Source: Vibrio hepatarius (GTDB taxonomy: Bacteria > Pseudomonadota > Gammaproteobacteria > Enterobacterales > Vibrionaceae). Taken from it: a stretch of DNA of 64,000 nucleotides. The notes beneath the pieces were generated by a model. That model was not told the origin of the DNA. It did no database searches and worked only from the letters and a program-made list of their open reading frames with translations. The translations under genes and the position numbers were made by a program. The stretch's first letter is position 1; the number at the start of each line of letters is the position of its first letter. This document shows positions 27,542 through 36,227 of this stretch, in pieces. The stretch is taken from the NCBI RefSeq assembly GCF_018860525.1, contig NZ_JAHKPM010000063.1, forward strand, positions 1 to 64,000. The letters run 5' to 3'.

Positions 27542-28738
27542 TTAAACCGCGTTAAATAGAGCTTGAGTCAGCTTGTCGTTAGTCGAAATGGTTTTAGCAT
27601 TGGCTTGATAATTACGCTGCGCTGTCATTAAGTTAACCAGTTCACTGGTCAAATCGACATTGGAACCTTCAAGTGCACCTGGGGTCAATTCACCCAATGT
27701 GCCGGATCCCGGAACGCCTACGACTGGGGCGCCGGAGCTAAAGCTCTGAGTCCAAGCCGTACCGCTGACAGTCGATAATCCTTGAGGATTAGCAAAATTG
27801 GCCAGTACCAATTGCCCTTGAAGTTGTGACTGACCATTAGTATATGTGGCGTAAACCATACCGTTGTCTTCGACTCGTACTCCCGCAAGCTCGCCTGAGG
27901 TGTAACCATTAGGGTTGTTAGTACTTACACCAAACTCAGTACCAAATTGAGTACTGCCAGACAAATCAATGTCAATGCTTACAGGGTTTGCTCCAGTAGC
28001 AGGAAATGCAACCTGATAAGCATTAGTTGGTGTGGCCAGTGACCCATCTTGATTGAACGTCATGGTAATGTTAGATACAACCGCTTTTCCACCATCTACT
28101 TGAGCGTTGACTTGCCACGAATTGTCACTCGTTTTAGTAAAGTACTGAGTTACGGTGTGGGGTTTACCCTGTGAATCGAACACTTTGGTTGTGTATGAAG
28201 AATGGAAAGATTTCGTATTGTCAGAGTCAAATGGATTAAGGGTGGTATCAATAGGCTCATTGGTCGCATCAAAGTTGGCAATAAACGCCATTTTATCCGT
28301 CGCTTGTGCCGCTAATGACGAAGTCGATAACTTGATATCACCTGTCACACCTGTGAGAAGGTTATTATTGCCATCAACACTATAACCTTGCAATTTAGCA
28401 CCAGTATTACTCATCACATAGTTCTCTCTGTCTGTGTTGAAGACTCCTGACCGAGTGTAAAGAAGCTGGCCGGCACTATCTTTGGTGACAAAAAATCCAC
28501 CACCATTGATCGCCAAATCCATTGCTCGACCAGTACCCGTTACAGATCCATTTTTATCAAAGTTCTGCGAAATAGATGCGACTTCGACTCCACCAGGCTG
28601 CATGCCATTGTATACAGCTGCAAATTCGGTACGTGCTCCTTTAAATCCGTAAGTCGATGCGTTGGCAATGTTATGGCTGATAGTATTCAGCTCTGTATTT
28701 GTTGCATCCAAGCCACTTAGGGCAATATTAAAACTCAT
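27542..28738 (-). CDS. flgE: Flagellar hook protein FlgE
   Basis: A 398-residue FlgE that polymerises into the hook. It begins MSFNIALSGLDATNTELNTI and ends with VNLMTAQRNYQANAKTIST. The central AMDLAINGGGFFVTKDSAGQ segment is typical. It is close to the length of E. coli FlgE (402). It follows flgD by 25 bases. Confidence 0.93.
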   Translation of the reverse strand: MSFNIALSGLDATNTELNTISHNIANASTYGFKGARTEFAAVYNGMQPGGVEVASISQNFDKNGSVTGTGRAMDLAINGGGFFVTKDSAGQLLYTRSGVFNTDRENYVMSNTGAKLQGYSVDGNNNLLTGVTGDIKLSTSSLAAQATDKMAFIANFDATNEPIDTTLNPFDSDNTKSFHSSYTTKVFDSQGKPHTVTQYFTKTSDNSWQVNAQVDGGKAVVSNITMTFNQDGSLATPTNAYQVAFPATGANPVSIDIDLSGSTQFGTEFGVSTNNPNGYTSGELAGVRVEDNGMVYATYTNGQSQLQGQLVLANFANPQGLSTVSGTAWTQSFSSGAPVVGVPGSGTLGELTPGALEGSNVDLTSELVNLMTAQRNYQANAKTISTNDKLTQALFNAV

Positions 28739-28763
28739 AATTAACCTCTATTTTCCTTATTGG

Positions 28764-29444
28764 TTAAGCACCAAATTGGGTAATTTGATAAAATGGAACG
28801 CTGCCAACACCTTGCACATTGACCTGTGCGGAGCCACCAGAACTAGGGATTCTCACTTGCTCAACCTCACCAGCTAACAATAAGTTGGGTGCAGATTGAC
28901 CTTCCTGAATTTGAGCAGACACTGTGTATTTACCAGGTTTCAACCCTAGAGACTCTGGGTTAATAGAAAAATCGACATCACCCGCTGGATGAGCGCCCAG
29001 AGAAAGAGGTGTCACTTGACCAAACTCATCTGTGATCGTCAGATTGACCTGGCTAGAAGGGTGTTGCAGTTCTATTTTCCCCCGCTGTTGCCCTTCATCT
29101 AACTCAAATTCATTGGATGAAACATAAACGGTTTGTCCTACTAGCCCAGCAGTTGACAAAACTTGCATGTTATCGAGCAATACCATGTTATTTTTCATCA
29201 TTGACGCCATATTCTCGGTACTCTGAACCTGAGAAAACTGCGCTAGCTGACTAACATATTCAGTACCATCAAGCGGATTGAGTGGATCCTGATTTTGGAT
29301 CTGAGCCACCATCAAACTAATGAATTCGTTTTCTAGTGACGTCGCACTATTGGCATCTTTCGGATTACCTAATACACCATTGGAGCTTGAGGCTGAGCCG
29401 ATTGGAGTGTCGAAATTTAAAGCGTTATTAGGGGCAATACTCAT
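28764..29444 (-). CDS. flgD: Hook-capping protein FlgD
   Basis: A 226-residue FlgD, the scaffold on which the hook is built and which is later discarded. The conserved N-terminal LMVAQIQNQDPLNPLDGTEY and QLAQFSQVQSTENM segments are intact, followed by a two-domain beta region (residues 95-220). Its ATG overlaps the flgC stop by one base (TAATG). Confidence 0.93.
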   Translation of the reverse strand: MSIAPNNALNFDTPIGSASSSNGVLGNPKDANSATSLENEFISLMVAQIQNQDPLNPLDGTEYVSQLAQFSQVQSTENMASMMKNNMVLLDNMQVLSTAGLVGQTVYVSSNEFELDEGQQRGKIELQHPSSQVNLTITDEFGQVTPLSLGAHPAGDVDFSINPESLGLKPGKYTVSAQIQEGQSAPNLLLAGEVEQVRIPSSGGSAQVNVQGVGSVPFYQITQFGA

Positions 29445-29878
29445 TAGCTACCCTGCCCTAATTTCAGTAATCCTTGCTGCATGCTTTTGACATTGGTTAG
29501 AACTTCAACATTGGTTTCAAAGCTTCGTGTCGCCGACATCATGTCAGCCATCTCTGCCACAACATCAATATCGGGGTAATACACATAGCCTTGATCGTTG
29601 GCTAAAGGGTTATTTGGCTCAAAACGCTGCTCAGCTTGACTCGAACTCTGCACAACATCGACAATCCTAACCTCAGCATTAGGGTAACTACCTTTACTCG
29701 CACTGAGTTGAGTTTTGTTATAAACCGTTGCGAAGACAGGTTTTAATGCTTTATATGCATCTTTAGCATTTGCGGATACCGCATCTGCATTGGCAAGATT
29801 ACTGGCAACCGTATTCAACCTCACTGTCTGAGCATTCATCGCCGATCCGGCAATCGAATAAATATCGGTAAATGACAT
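29444..29878 (-). CDS. flgC: Proximal rod protein FlgC
   Basis: A 144-residue FlgC. It has the N-terminal IAGSAMNAQTVRLNTVASNL rod motif and the C-terminal MADMMSATRSFETNVEVLTN helix. Length is normal (about 135-145). It is separated from flgB by 2 bases and coupled to flgD by a one-base overlap. Confidence 0.92.
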   Translation of the reverse strand: MSFTDIYSIAGSAMNAQTVRLNTVASNLANADAVSANAKDAYKALKPVFATVYNKTQLSASKGSYPNAEVRIVDVVQSSSQAEQRFEPNNPLANDQGYVYYPDIDVVAEMADMMSATRSFETNVEVLTNVKSMQQGLLKLGQGS

Positions 29879-29880
29879 AA

Positions 29881-30243
29881 TTAACGTCCCTCTATCGCTT
29901 TAGCTAATCCTGAAAACTTCATATTTAGAAATGTCAGGCTGGTCTGAAAATCCATGTTGTTTTGAGCAAACTTTCCCTGCTCAACACCAAGTTCTACCGT
30001 GTTGCCATTTTTGCTGTTCTGGTAAGGGATTGAATACATGGAAGATACCAACAACTTAGGACTTTTTTGGCTCACGCCTATTGATGACATATGATCCATA
30101 ACTGTGCTAAAGCTGAGATCGCGAGACAAATATCCCGGTGTATCAACATTTGCTAGGTTGCTGGCCAGTACTTTGGTACGCTGAACTCGAAAATTCAGAG
30201 CGTCGGGATGAACTCCTAACGCATTATCAAATGAAATAGCCAT
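29881..30243 (-). CDS. flgB: Proximal rod protein FlgB
   Basis: A 120-residue FlgB, first gene of the long minus-strand operon flgBCDEFGHIJKL plus the flagellin-like gene. RTKVLASNLANVDTPGYLSR is the family signature near residues 23-42, and the C-terminal NNMDFQTSLTFLNMKFSGL helix is present. It is driven by the sigma-54-type promoter at 30285-30300. Confidence 0.92.
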   Translation of the reverse strand: MAISFDNALGVHPDALNFRVQRTKVLASNLANVDTPGYLSRDLSFSTVMDHMSSIGVSQKSPKLLVSSMYSIPYQNSKNGNTVELGVEQGKFAQNNMDFQTSLTFLNMKFSGLAKAIEGR

Positions 30244-30284
30244 TTATCTTTCCTTATGCTGTCGGCTCAGATAGTCTTAAATCA

Positions 30285-30300
30285 AACAAAATGTGTGCCA
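30285..30300 (-). promoter_or_regulatory. Sigma-54 promoter of the lateral flgB operon
   Basis: On the minus strand TGGCACACATTTTGTT matches TGGCACG-N4-TTGCW: the -24 half is exact for TGGCAC and the -12 dinucleotide is GT instead of GC, with the correct N10 spacing. The expected start lies near 30275, about 30 bases before flgB. This fits control by sigma-54 and LafK. Confidence 0.7.
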
Positions 30301-30351
30301 TAAAAATAAGACTTTAATAACAATGAGTTACAAACAAAAAAGGAAGATGCA

Positions 30352-30368
30352 CTTCCGGACTACGGAAG
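30352..30368 (+). repeat. Small inverted repeat in the flgA leader
   Basis: CTTCCG and CGGAAG form a perfect 6-base stem with a 5-base loop about 20 bases before the flgA ATG. It could shape the leader mRNA or be an operator; no more can be said. Confidence 0.3.
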
Positions 30369-30388
30369 CCTATACCAGCGGAGGAAAA

Positions 30389-31120
30389 ATGATTATTTCC
30401 CCTTTAAAATCAGCTTGTGTATTGAGCGCCTTTCTATTCTCCAATACAGTTTTGGCCAACGAAAATAGCCCAACATACCAAGCGATTTATCAGGTCGTCG
30501 AGCAAGACTTCCAAAAGCAAACCAAGCACCAGGCTAGTACGAGTCACTGGGGAATACACTCGCTTGATTTTCAGGTTAGAGTGCCTGCCTCAGCAAACCA
30601 TTTACCTCTCTGTCCAGAACCACTCACCGTCATTGGTTCAGACAACAAAACGCTTCCTGTTGGAACTATAAAAAGGTCGGTGAGTTGCTTATCGACCACA
30701 GTTGACTGGCGAATCAATATCACCATCAAAGCAGAATTAAGCCTTAATCTCGTGGTAACAAGTACTGGAATTCGTCGTCAACAAACGATTACTGAAAAAG
30801 ATCTAAAACTGGAGTGGCGAACACTAAGCAGAGAACAGGATTTTTTGACTCAAATCTCCCAAGCTACAGGGAAACTTGCGCTGCGGCGAATTCGTTCTGG
30901 TCAAATCCTTAACCCACAACAGCTGGAGTCACCACCGCTCGTAGAGAAAGGCAATCAAGTGATTGTCAAAGCCTCAAAAAATGGATTTACTGCTACCACT
31001 AAAGGGGTCGCATTGGAGCAAGGTTCATTAGGACAGCAAATCGATATTAAGAACCTCTCATCGGAAAAGGAGATCAAAGCCATTGTGACAGGGCGAAACC
31101 AAGTAGAGACTCAATTCTGA
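30389..31120 (+). CDS. flgA: P-ring assembly chaperone FlgA
   Basis: A 243-residue periplasmic FlgA, which helps FlgI assemble into the P ring. A signal peptide (CVLSAFLFSNTVLA) ends near residue 24. The SAF domain is visible (TGIRRQQTITEKDLKLEWRT, then LRRIRSGQILNPQQL) and the C-terminal part has GVALEQGSLGQQIDIKN. Start 30389 was chosen because GCGGAGGAAAA precedes it; the frame is open from 30293. It is divergent from flgB and starts the flgA-flgM-flgN-transglycosylase group. Confidence 0.88.
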   Translation: MIISPLKSACVLSAFLFSNTVLANENSPTYQAIYQVVEQDFQKQTKHQASTSHWGIHSLDFQVRVPASANHLPLCPEPLTVIGSDNKTLPVGTIKRSVSCLSTTVDWRINITIKAELSLNLVVTSTGIRRQQTITEKDLKLEWRTLSREQDFLTQISQATGKLALRRIRSGQILNPQQLESPPLVEKGNQVIVKASKNGFTATTKGVALEQGSLGQQIDIKNLSSEKEIKAIVTGRNQVETQF

Positions 31121-31271
31121 TTTTGGGCTGAAGTTATCATTTCTCTTCTTTTCTTATCGTCAACGATACCTCAATTGCGGTAAATCTAAACAAAGTGTCA
31201 ATCAAACTTAATATCCGCTTTACTATGGTCGCACTAATAATATTGTGACCACAAAAAATAGGATAAAATTT

Positions 31272-31553
31272 ATGAAAATAGACAAAGTTACAGGCGGACA
31301 TGTTACCCAAAGTAACCTCGACCAGGCCCCCAAAAAAGCAGCTGAATACACCAGTGTAAAACCAGACACACAACCCAAATTAGACATCAATGTAACAACG
31401 CTTGAACACGCTCAAGCCGAGATGCAGTCTTTGGCAGACGTAGACATGGAAAAAGTTGTTAGAGTGCGCGATGCACTAGCAAAAGGAGAATTATCACTCG
31501 ATACCCAAGCACTATCTAAAGCCGTCCTTCAATTTCATACGGGTCACGGTTAA
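31272..31553 (+). CDS. flgM: Anti-sigma-28 factor FlgM of the lateral system
   Basis: A 93-residue FlgM that would hold LafS inactive until it is exported through the finished hook. The N-terminus MKIDKVTGG and the C-terminal helices (VVRVRDALAKGELSLDTQAL, then SKAVLQFHTGH) match the family. Start 31272 is preferred to the GTG at 31245 because AGGAT lies before it. The 150-base gap after flgA suggests its own promoter, but no convincing sigma-28 or sigma-54 site was found. Confidence 0.85.
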   Translation: MKIDKVTGGHVTQSNLDQAPKKAAEYTSVKPDTQPKLDINVTTLEHAQAEMQSLADVDMEKVVRVRDALAKGELSLDTQALSKAVLQFHTGHG

Positions 31554-31572
31554 CCCGACTGAGGATAGGACA

Positions 31573-32013
31573 ATGACAACAAAAAATTCATACTTAATAC
31601 AGAGCTTTTTCAATACATTAGTCCGTGATTTTAAAGCGTATCAAAAACTCGAAGTGCTACTAAAACAGCAAAAACTGCTGTACTTATCTTTTGATGCAGA
31701 GAAACTTGAGCAAAACCTCACTTTGCAGCAATCTTTGCTTTCACAGTTACAACAACATGCCCAAAAGCGCAGCCAAATAATGGTAAGCCTTCAATTATCA
31801 GCAGATAAAACAGGTATTGAACGATTCTTTTCAGCACTTCCCTCTGCTGCTGGAAAAAAAGTCAGGTGCCAATGGCAACACTTAGAAAATATGGTCAAAC
31901 GATGTCAAACATTGAACCAGGAAAATGGTCAAACAAGCGCTAACTTTCATGAATTAATGGTATCAGTCACCAGCGCCGAACAGCATACTTATCAAGAACA
32001 CCTATTAGGCTAA
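31573..32013 (+). CDS. flgN: Flagellar export chaperone FlgN
   Basis: A 146-residue, nearly all helical protein in the FlgN position after flgM. FlgN is the chaperone for FlgK and FlgL. The sequence has the FlgN-like heptad helices (LIQSFFNTLVRDFKAYQKLE, then LEVLLKQQKLLYLSFDAEKL). GAGGATAGGA precedes the ATG. Similarity by eye is modest, so the call leans on gene order. Confidence 0.75.
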   Translation: MTTKNSYLIQSFFNTLVRDFKAYQKLEVLLKQQKLLYLSFDAEKLEQNLTLQQSLLSQLQQHAQKRSQIMVSLQLSADKTGIERFFSALPSAAGKKVRCQWQHLENMVKRCQTLNQENGQTSANFHELMVSVTSAEQHTYQEHLLG

Positions 32014-32714
32014 TGTTATCAAATAGATGCCGTCCAATCCCGATCCTTCATCTGGTAGCAAAATTGATGGTAGTGTATTGCTTTAGTCTAAGCTATATCA
32101 ATGCTTCACCCATGGCATCAGATATTGAAACTCAATGGCAAGTATTGTCTCCCTACAAAGCTCAGATTGAAGTGCATTTAAAAAACAACCAAAGCCTGAT
32201 AGACAAGATCGCTGATAAGCTGAAGGTACATTCGCTTCCAATTGATTTTATTCTTATTCCCATGCTGGAATCTTCTTACGATCCTTCCGCAATCTCCCAT
32301 GCCGATGCTGCAGGCTTATGGCAGCTTATGCCTGCCACAGCAAAACGTTTTGGGCTACAAGTCAGCGCTGATAAAGATCAGCGCTTTAATGTGCAAGCCA
32401 GTACGAAAGCAGCTGTGCTTTATTTGCAATTTCTATACACCAAGTTTGGTGATATAGCACTTACGTTGGCTGCCTATAACGCTGGAGAAGGGCGAGTTGC
32501 ACGAGCTATAACTCAAGCCGAAAGTCGACATTTTTCTGAACTACAATTGCCAAAGGAAACCCGACGCTATGTACATCGGTTTTACGCTTTAAGAAAGCTG
32601 ATACAGATTAAAGACATTTTACAAGGCAAAAAAAGCCGTTTGTATTTATTTGACCATCAAAACACATTGCCCTTAATTAATCTTTCCCCCCTTCCCCCAT
32701 TAGTGACACTTTGA
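32013..32714 (+). CDS. Lytic transglycosylase (SLT) linked to the lateral flagellum
   Basis: A 233-residue MltD/Slt-type lytic transglycosylase that cleaves peptidoglycan. A signal peptide or anchor lies at residues 10-32. The SLT domain at about 75-190 has the catalytic Glu in LESSYDPSAISHADAAGLWQ, then LMPATAKRFGL and AAYNAGEGRVARA. No LysM repeats follow, unlike MltD. It starts inside the flgN stop (TAATG), so it is translationally coupled to flgN. Because FlgJ here lacks its hydrolase domain, this enzyme is the likely wall-cutter for rod passage. That role is inference. Confidence 0.85.
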   Translation: MLSNRCRPIPILHLVAKLMVVYCFSLSYINASPMASDIETQWQVLSPYKAQIEVHLKNNQSLIDKIADKLKVHSLPIDFILIPMLESSYDPSAISHADAAGLWQLMPATAKRFGLQVSADKDQRFNVQASTKAAVLYLQFLYTKFGDIALTLAAYNAGEGRVARAITQAESRHFSELQLPKETRRYVHRFYALRKLIQIKDILQGKKSRLYLFDHQNTLPLINLSPLPPLVTL

Positions 32715-32983
32715 ATTTAACTCAGCTTAAAGAGTACCCCCCTCATCTGTCGCCCTCATTTTATATTCCTTGCCGCTATAAAAGCTACGTTTTGAGATCC
32801 ATTTGTTCTGTTAAGGGTGGAGCTTAGCAACCATTTAACTGGGTTAAACATTAATATGTCACCAAAACTGATAAGATCCCGTATAATTTTTATTCAACCA
32901 TACAAAACCCTAGCTTTCGTTGGTTGTTATTAACTCAGCAAAGCAGGATAATATCGGGATCGGAATCTCTTAAATATATAACT

Positions 32984-33565
32984 ATGACCGAATATGTTTT
33001 GTTGTTGGTCGGCACTGTGCTGGTTAACAATTTTGTACTGGTAAAATTTTTGGGGCTGTGTCCTTTTATGGGCGTCTCTAAAAAGCTGGAAACAGCAATA
33101 GGAATGGGGTTAGCGACCACTTTTGTTCTAACCCTTGCTTCAGTGTGCGCGTACCTTGTTGAAAACTATATCCTAATGCCATTGGGTATACAGTACCTTC
33201 GTACTATGAGCTTTATTCTAGTCATTGCTGTGGTGGTGCAGTTCACCGAAATGGTAGTTCACAAAACCAGCCCAACGCTGTATCGCCTTCTCGGTATTTT
33301 CTTACCACTCATTACGACTAATTGTGCAGTGCTGGGGGTTGCCTTGCTCAACATCAATGAAAACCACAACTTCATTGAGTCGTTTATATATGGATTTGGC
33401 GCCGCCGTTGGATTCTCATTAGTACTAATCCTTTTTGCATCGATGCGTGAACGTATTACGGCCGCTGATGTTCCCGCACCTTTTAAAGGCGCATCGATTG
33501 CCATGATCACCGCAGGCCTGATGTCTTTAGCATTTATGGGCTTCACTGGATTGGTAAAACTCTAA
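32984..33565 (+). CDS. rsxA: Rnf/Rsx complex subunit A
   Basis: A 193-residue inner membrane subunit of the Rnf electron transport complex, which moves electrons from ferredoxin or NADH coupled to ion pumping, and in E. coli reduces SoxR. Six hydrophobic helices are visible, including VLLLVGTVLVNNFVLVKFLG and the LGLCPFMGVSKK motif, with Cys paired to a second in the inverted half (TNCAVLGVALL). The start at 32984 gives the standard length; the frame is open 20 codons further upstream. It opens the operon rsxABCDGE-nth. Confidence 0.95.
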   Translation: MTEYVLLLVGTVLVNNFVLVKFLGLCPFMGVSKKLETAIGMGLATTFVLTLASVCAYLVENYILMPLGIQYLRTMSFILVIAVVVQFTEMVVHKTSPTLYRLLGIFLPLITTNCAVLGVALLNINENHNFIESFIYGFGAAVGFSLVLILFASMRERITAADVPAPFKGASIAMITAGLMSLAFMGFTGLVKL

Positions 33566-34149
33566 TGAACGCGATCATGATTGCCATTTTAGTCATCGCG
33601 GCGCTTGCTGCTGTATTTGGCGCCATATTAGGTTTTGCTTCAATCCGCTTTAAGGTTGATGCGGACCCGATTGTCGATCAAATCGATGATATATTGCCTC
33701 AAACTCAATGTGGCCAATGTGGTTACCCTGGTTGTCGCCCATACGCCGAAGCTATAGCGGGTGGTGACGCAATTAATAAATGTCCACCAGGAGGCCAAGC
33801 CACGATTGAGAAATTAGCCGATCTGATGGGCGTTGAGGCCACAGACTCTGCCCATGATTTGCAAGATAATGTCAAAACTGTCGCGTTTATTCATGAAGAT
33901 ATGTGTATTGGCTGCACCAAATGTATTCAAGCCTGTCCTGTTGATGCCATTGTCGGCGGAACAAAAGCACTCCATACGGTAATTAAGGATGAATGTACTG
34001 GATGTGACCTGTGTGTCGCGCCCTGCCCAACAGATTGTATTGAAATGATTCCAGTAGAAACCACTACAGCGAATTGGAAATGGCAACTCAACGTAATTCC
34101 TGTTGTGGATATTACCGATTCTGCCAAAACGCAGAATAGAGTGAATTAA
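33565..34149 (+). CDS. rsxB: Rnf/Rsx complex ferredoxin subunit B
   Basis: A 194-residue RsxB. One N-terminal membrane helix (residues 4-25) is followed by a 4Fe-4S domain (QCGQCGYPGCRPYAEAIAGG) and two ferredoxin clusters (CIGCTKCIQACPVDAI and CTGCDLCVAPCPTDCIEM). It accepts electrons on the cytoplasmic face. Its ATG overlaps the rsxA stop by one base. Confidence 0.96.
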   Translation: MNAIMIAILVIAALAAVFGAILGFASIRFKVDADPIVDQIDDILPQTQCGQCGYPGCRPYAEAIAGGDAINKCPPGGQATIEKLADLMGVEATDSAHDLQDNVKTVAFIHEDMCIGCTKCIQACPVDAIVGGTKALHTVIKDECTGCDLCVAPCPTDCIEMIPVETTTANWKWQLNVIPVVDITDSAKTQNRVN

Positions 34150-34157
34150 GGACTGGT

Positions 34158-36227
34158 ATGTTGTCACTAATCGAACAAATTAAATCAGGCGCTTTATGGG
34201 ACTTCCCTGGCGGTATACACCCGCCGGAAAACAAAGCTCAGTCCACCAAGCAATCCATTACTTCGGCAAGTATTCCTCACGAGATAATTCTACCGGTTAA
34301 GCAACATATCGGTAAGCCAGGGAGAGTAATTGTCAGCCTAGGGGATAAGGTTCTTAAAGGGCAGCCGCTGACTAAATACGATACTAGCTTTATGCTGCCA
34401 GTTCATGCTCCGACCTCTGGCACCATTTCAGCGGTAGAGCCGCGTACTATCGCGCACCCTTCTGGTTTATCAGAAATGTGTATTGTGATTGAACCCGATG
34501 GTGAAGATCGTTGGATTGAACGCGACACAAAAATTAACTTTACCAATTGCTCACCAGATGAGGTAATCGAGATCATCCGCCAGGCTGGTATTTCTGGAAT
34601 GGGCGGCGCAGGTTTCCCAACAGCCAAGAAAATTCAGTCCGGACTTGCCCGTACTGAAATATTGATTGTGAATGCGGCAGAGTGCGAACCTTATATCACA
34701 GCCGATGATATGCTAATGCAGACTCACGCCGATGAAGTGATTACAGGCATCGAAATTGTTGAGCACATCTTAAAACCTAAATTGACCATTATTGGTATTG
34801 AAGATAATAAACCTACGGCGATAAAAGCACTTGAACAAGCCGCAGCTCACAAGGATATTGTTATACGAGTTGTACCAACTAAATACCCTTCAGGTGGTGA
34901 AAAACAACTGATTAAACTTCTGACCAATAAAGAAGTGCCCGCTAATAGTATCCCTGCGGATATTGGCCTGTTAGTACAAAATGTCGGCTCACTACAAGCC
35001 ATAAAACGGGCCGTCTGTGATGGAGAACCTCTGATCGATCGTATTATCACTCTAACAGGTAACACATTTAAACAGCCAAGAAATGTCAAAGCCCTTATAG
35101 GTACTCCTGTCCAAGCGCTATTAGATGAATTTGGTTATAAAGCAGAAAGAAAACTGCCTCGCCTGATCATGGGGGGCCCAATGATGGGCTTTACTCTTCC
35201 TCACGCGAATGTGCCGATTACCAAAACGGCAAACTGCATCCTAGCGCCAACCGTTAAAGAAATTTCCACTGCGCAGCACGAAATGTCCTGCATTCGTTGT
35301 GGTCTGTGTGCTGAAGCATGTCCTGCTTCATTACTACCTCAACAGCTCTACTGGCATGCTAAGGCTGAAGAATACGACAAGTGTGAAGAACTTAATCTTA
35401 AGGACTGTATTGAATGCGGTGCCTGCGCTTTCGTCTGCCCAAGCGAAATTCCACTTGTGCAATATTATCGACAAGCCAAAGCCGAGATACGCACTCAAAA
35501 AGACGAAGCCCAAGATGCCGAACGTGCTAAAGTCCGTTTTGAGGAGAGAAAGAACCGTCTAGAACGAGATAAGGTTGAACGAGAAAATCGCTTTAAAAAA
35601 GCAGCTCAAGAAAGGCGAAAAGAGATTAATAAACCCGACGGTGAAGACGCTATTGCGGCTGCTATTGCCAGAGTAAAAACGCAAAAGTCCGACTCTGCAT
35701 CGGATGAACCAACCGTCAAACCCGCTGTTGCCGCCGCCATCGCCAAAGCAAAAGCCAAACAGGCCGCAGCAAAAGAGGCAGGTCAAACCGAACCTGATAA
35801 CTCAGAAATGATTAAGCTGCGTGAAGAACGCAAGCGTTTAGCGAGAGAGAAGAAGGCACAGAAAACTGAGAGCCCAGAATCAGCGCCGACAGAGCAAGAT
35901 ACCAAAAAAGCCGCCGTTGCTGCTGCCATCGCAAGAGCGAAAGCGCGCAAAGCAGAGCAAAACAAGACAGCCGACAGCTCAGACGCTGAAGTAGAAACAG
36001 CACCGACAGAGCAAGATCCGAAGAAAGCCGCCGTTGCTGCGGCTATCGCAAGAGCGAAAGCGCGCAAAGCAGAGCAAAACAAGACAGCCAACAGCTCAGA
36101 CGCTGAAGTAGAAACAGCACCGACAGAGCAAGATCCGAAGAAAGCCGCCGTTGCTGCTGCTATCGCAAGAGCGAAAGCACGCAAGGCACAAAATGAACAG
36201 AACCATAGACTTGAGGAGGACGAGTAA
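34158..36227 (+). CDS. rsxC: Rnf/Rsx complex subunit C with repeat tail
   Basis: A 689-residue RsxC, the peripheral NADH/FMN and 4Fe-4S subunit. The NADH-dehydrogenase-like core has GGAGFPTAKKI near 150 and NAAECEPYITADD near 170. Two clusters follow near 375-425 (CIRCGLCAEACPASLLPQ and CIECGACAFVCPSEIP). From about 440 the protein becomes a charged, Ala-rich helical tail with three 39-residue repeats containing AAIARAKARKAEQNK. RsxC tail length varies widely in gammaproteobacteria. GACTGG stands before the start; spacing to rsxB is 8 bases. Confidence 0.95.
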   Translation: MLSLIEQIKSGALWDFPGGIHPPENKAQSTKQSITSASIPHEIILPVKQHIGKPGRVIVSLGDKVLKGQPLTKYDTSFMLPVHAPTSGTISAVEPRTIAHPSGLSEMCIVIEPDGEDRWIERDTKINFTNCSPDEVIEIIRQAGISGMGGAGFPTAKKIQSGLARTEILIVNAAECEPYITADDMLMQTHADEVITGIEIVEHILKPKLTIIGIEDNKPTAIKALEQAAAHKDIVIRVVPTKYPSGGEKQLIKLLTNKEVPANSIPADIGLLVQNVGSLQAIKRAVCDGEPLIDRIITLTGNTFKQPRNVKALIGTPVQALLDEFGYKAERKLPRLIMGGPMMGFTLPHANVPITKTANCILAPTVKEISTAQHEMSCIRCGLCAEACPASLLPQQLYWHAKAEEYDKCEELNLKDCIECGACAFVCPSEIPLVQYYRQAKAEIRTQKDEAQDAERAKVRFEERKNRLERDKVERENRFKKAAQERRKEINKPDGEDAIAAAIARVKTQKSDSASDEPTVKPAVAAAIAKAKAKQAAAKEAGQTEPDNSEMIKLREERKRLAREKKAQKTESPESAPTEQDTKKAAVAAAIARAKARKAEQNKTADSSDAEVETAPTEQDPKKAAVAAAIARAKARKAEQNKTANSSDAEVETAPTEQDPKKAAVAAAIARAKARKAQNEQNHRLEEDE
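35881..36190 (+). repeat. 117-base tandem repeat in the rsxC tail
   Basis: Copies begin at 35881, 35998 and 36115, each opening CAGCRCCGACAGAGCAAGAT (R marks the single difference), a spacing of 117 bases or 39 codons. The third copy is incomplete. The second and third copies are almost identical, the first slightly diverged, so the array is likely to vary in copy number between strains. Confidence 0.9.

Noticed and set aside
30356..30370. Possible sigma-54 site before flgA (GG followed by GC)
   Set aside because: The spacing is 9 rather than 10 bases and the element would sit too close to the flgA ribosome site.
31121..31271. Possible flagellar promoter or operator before flgM
   Set aside because: Only a loose inverted repeat (TGGTC...GACCA) was seen; no match to sigma-28 or sigma-54 consensus.
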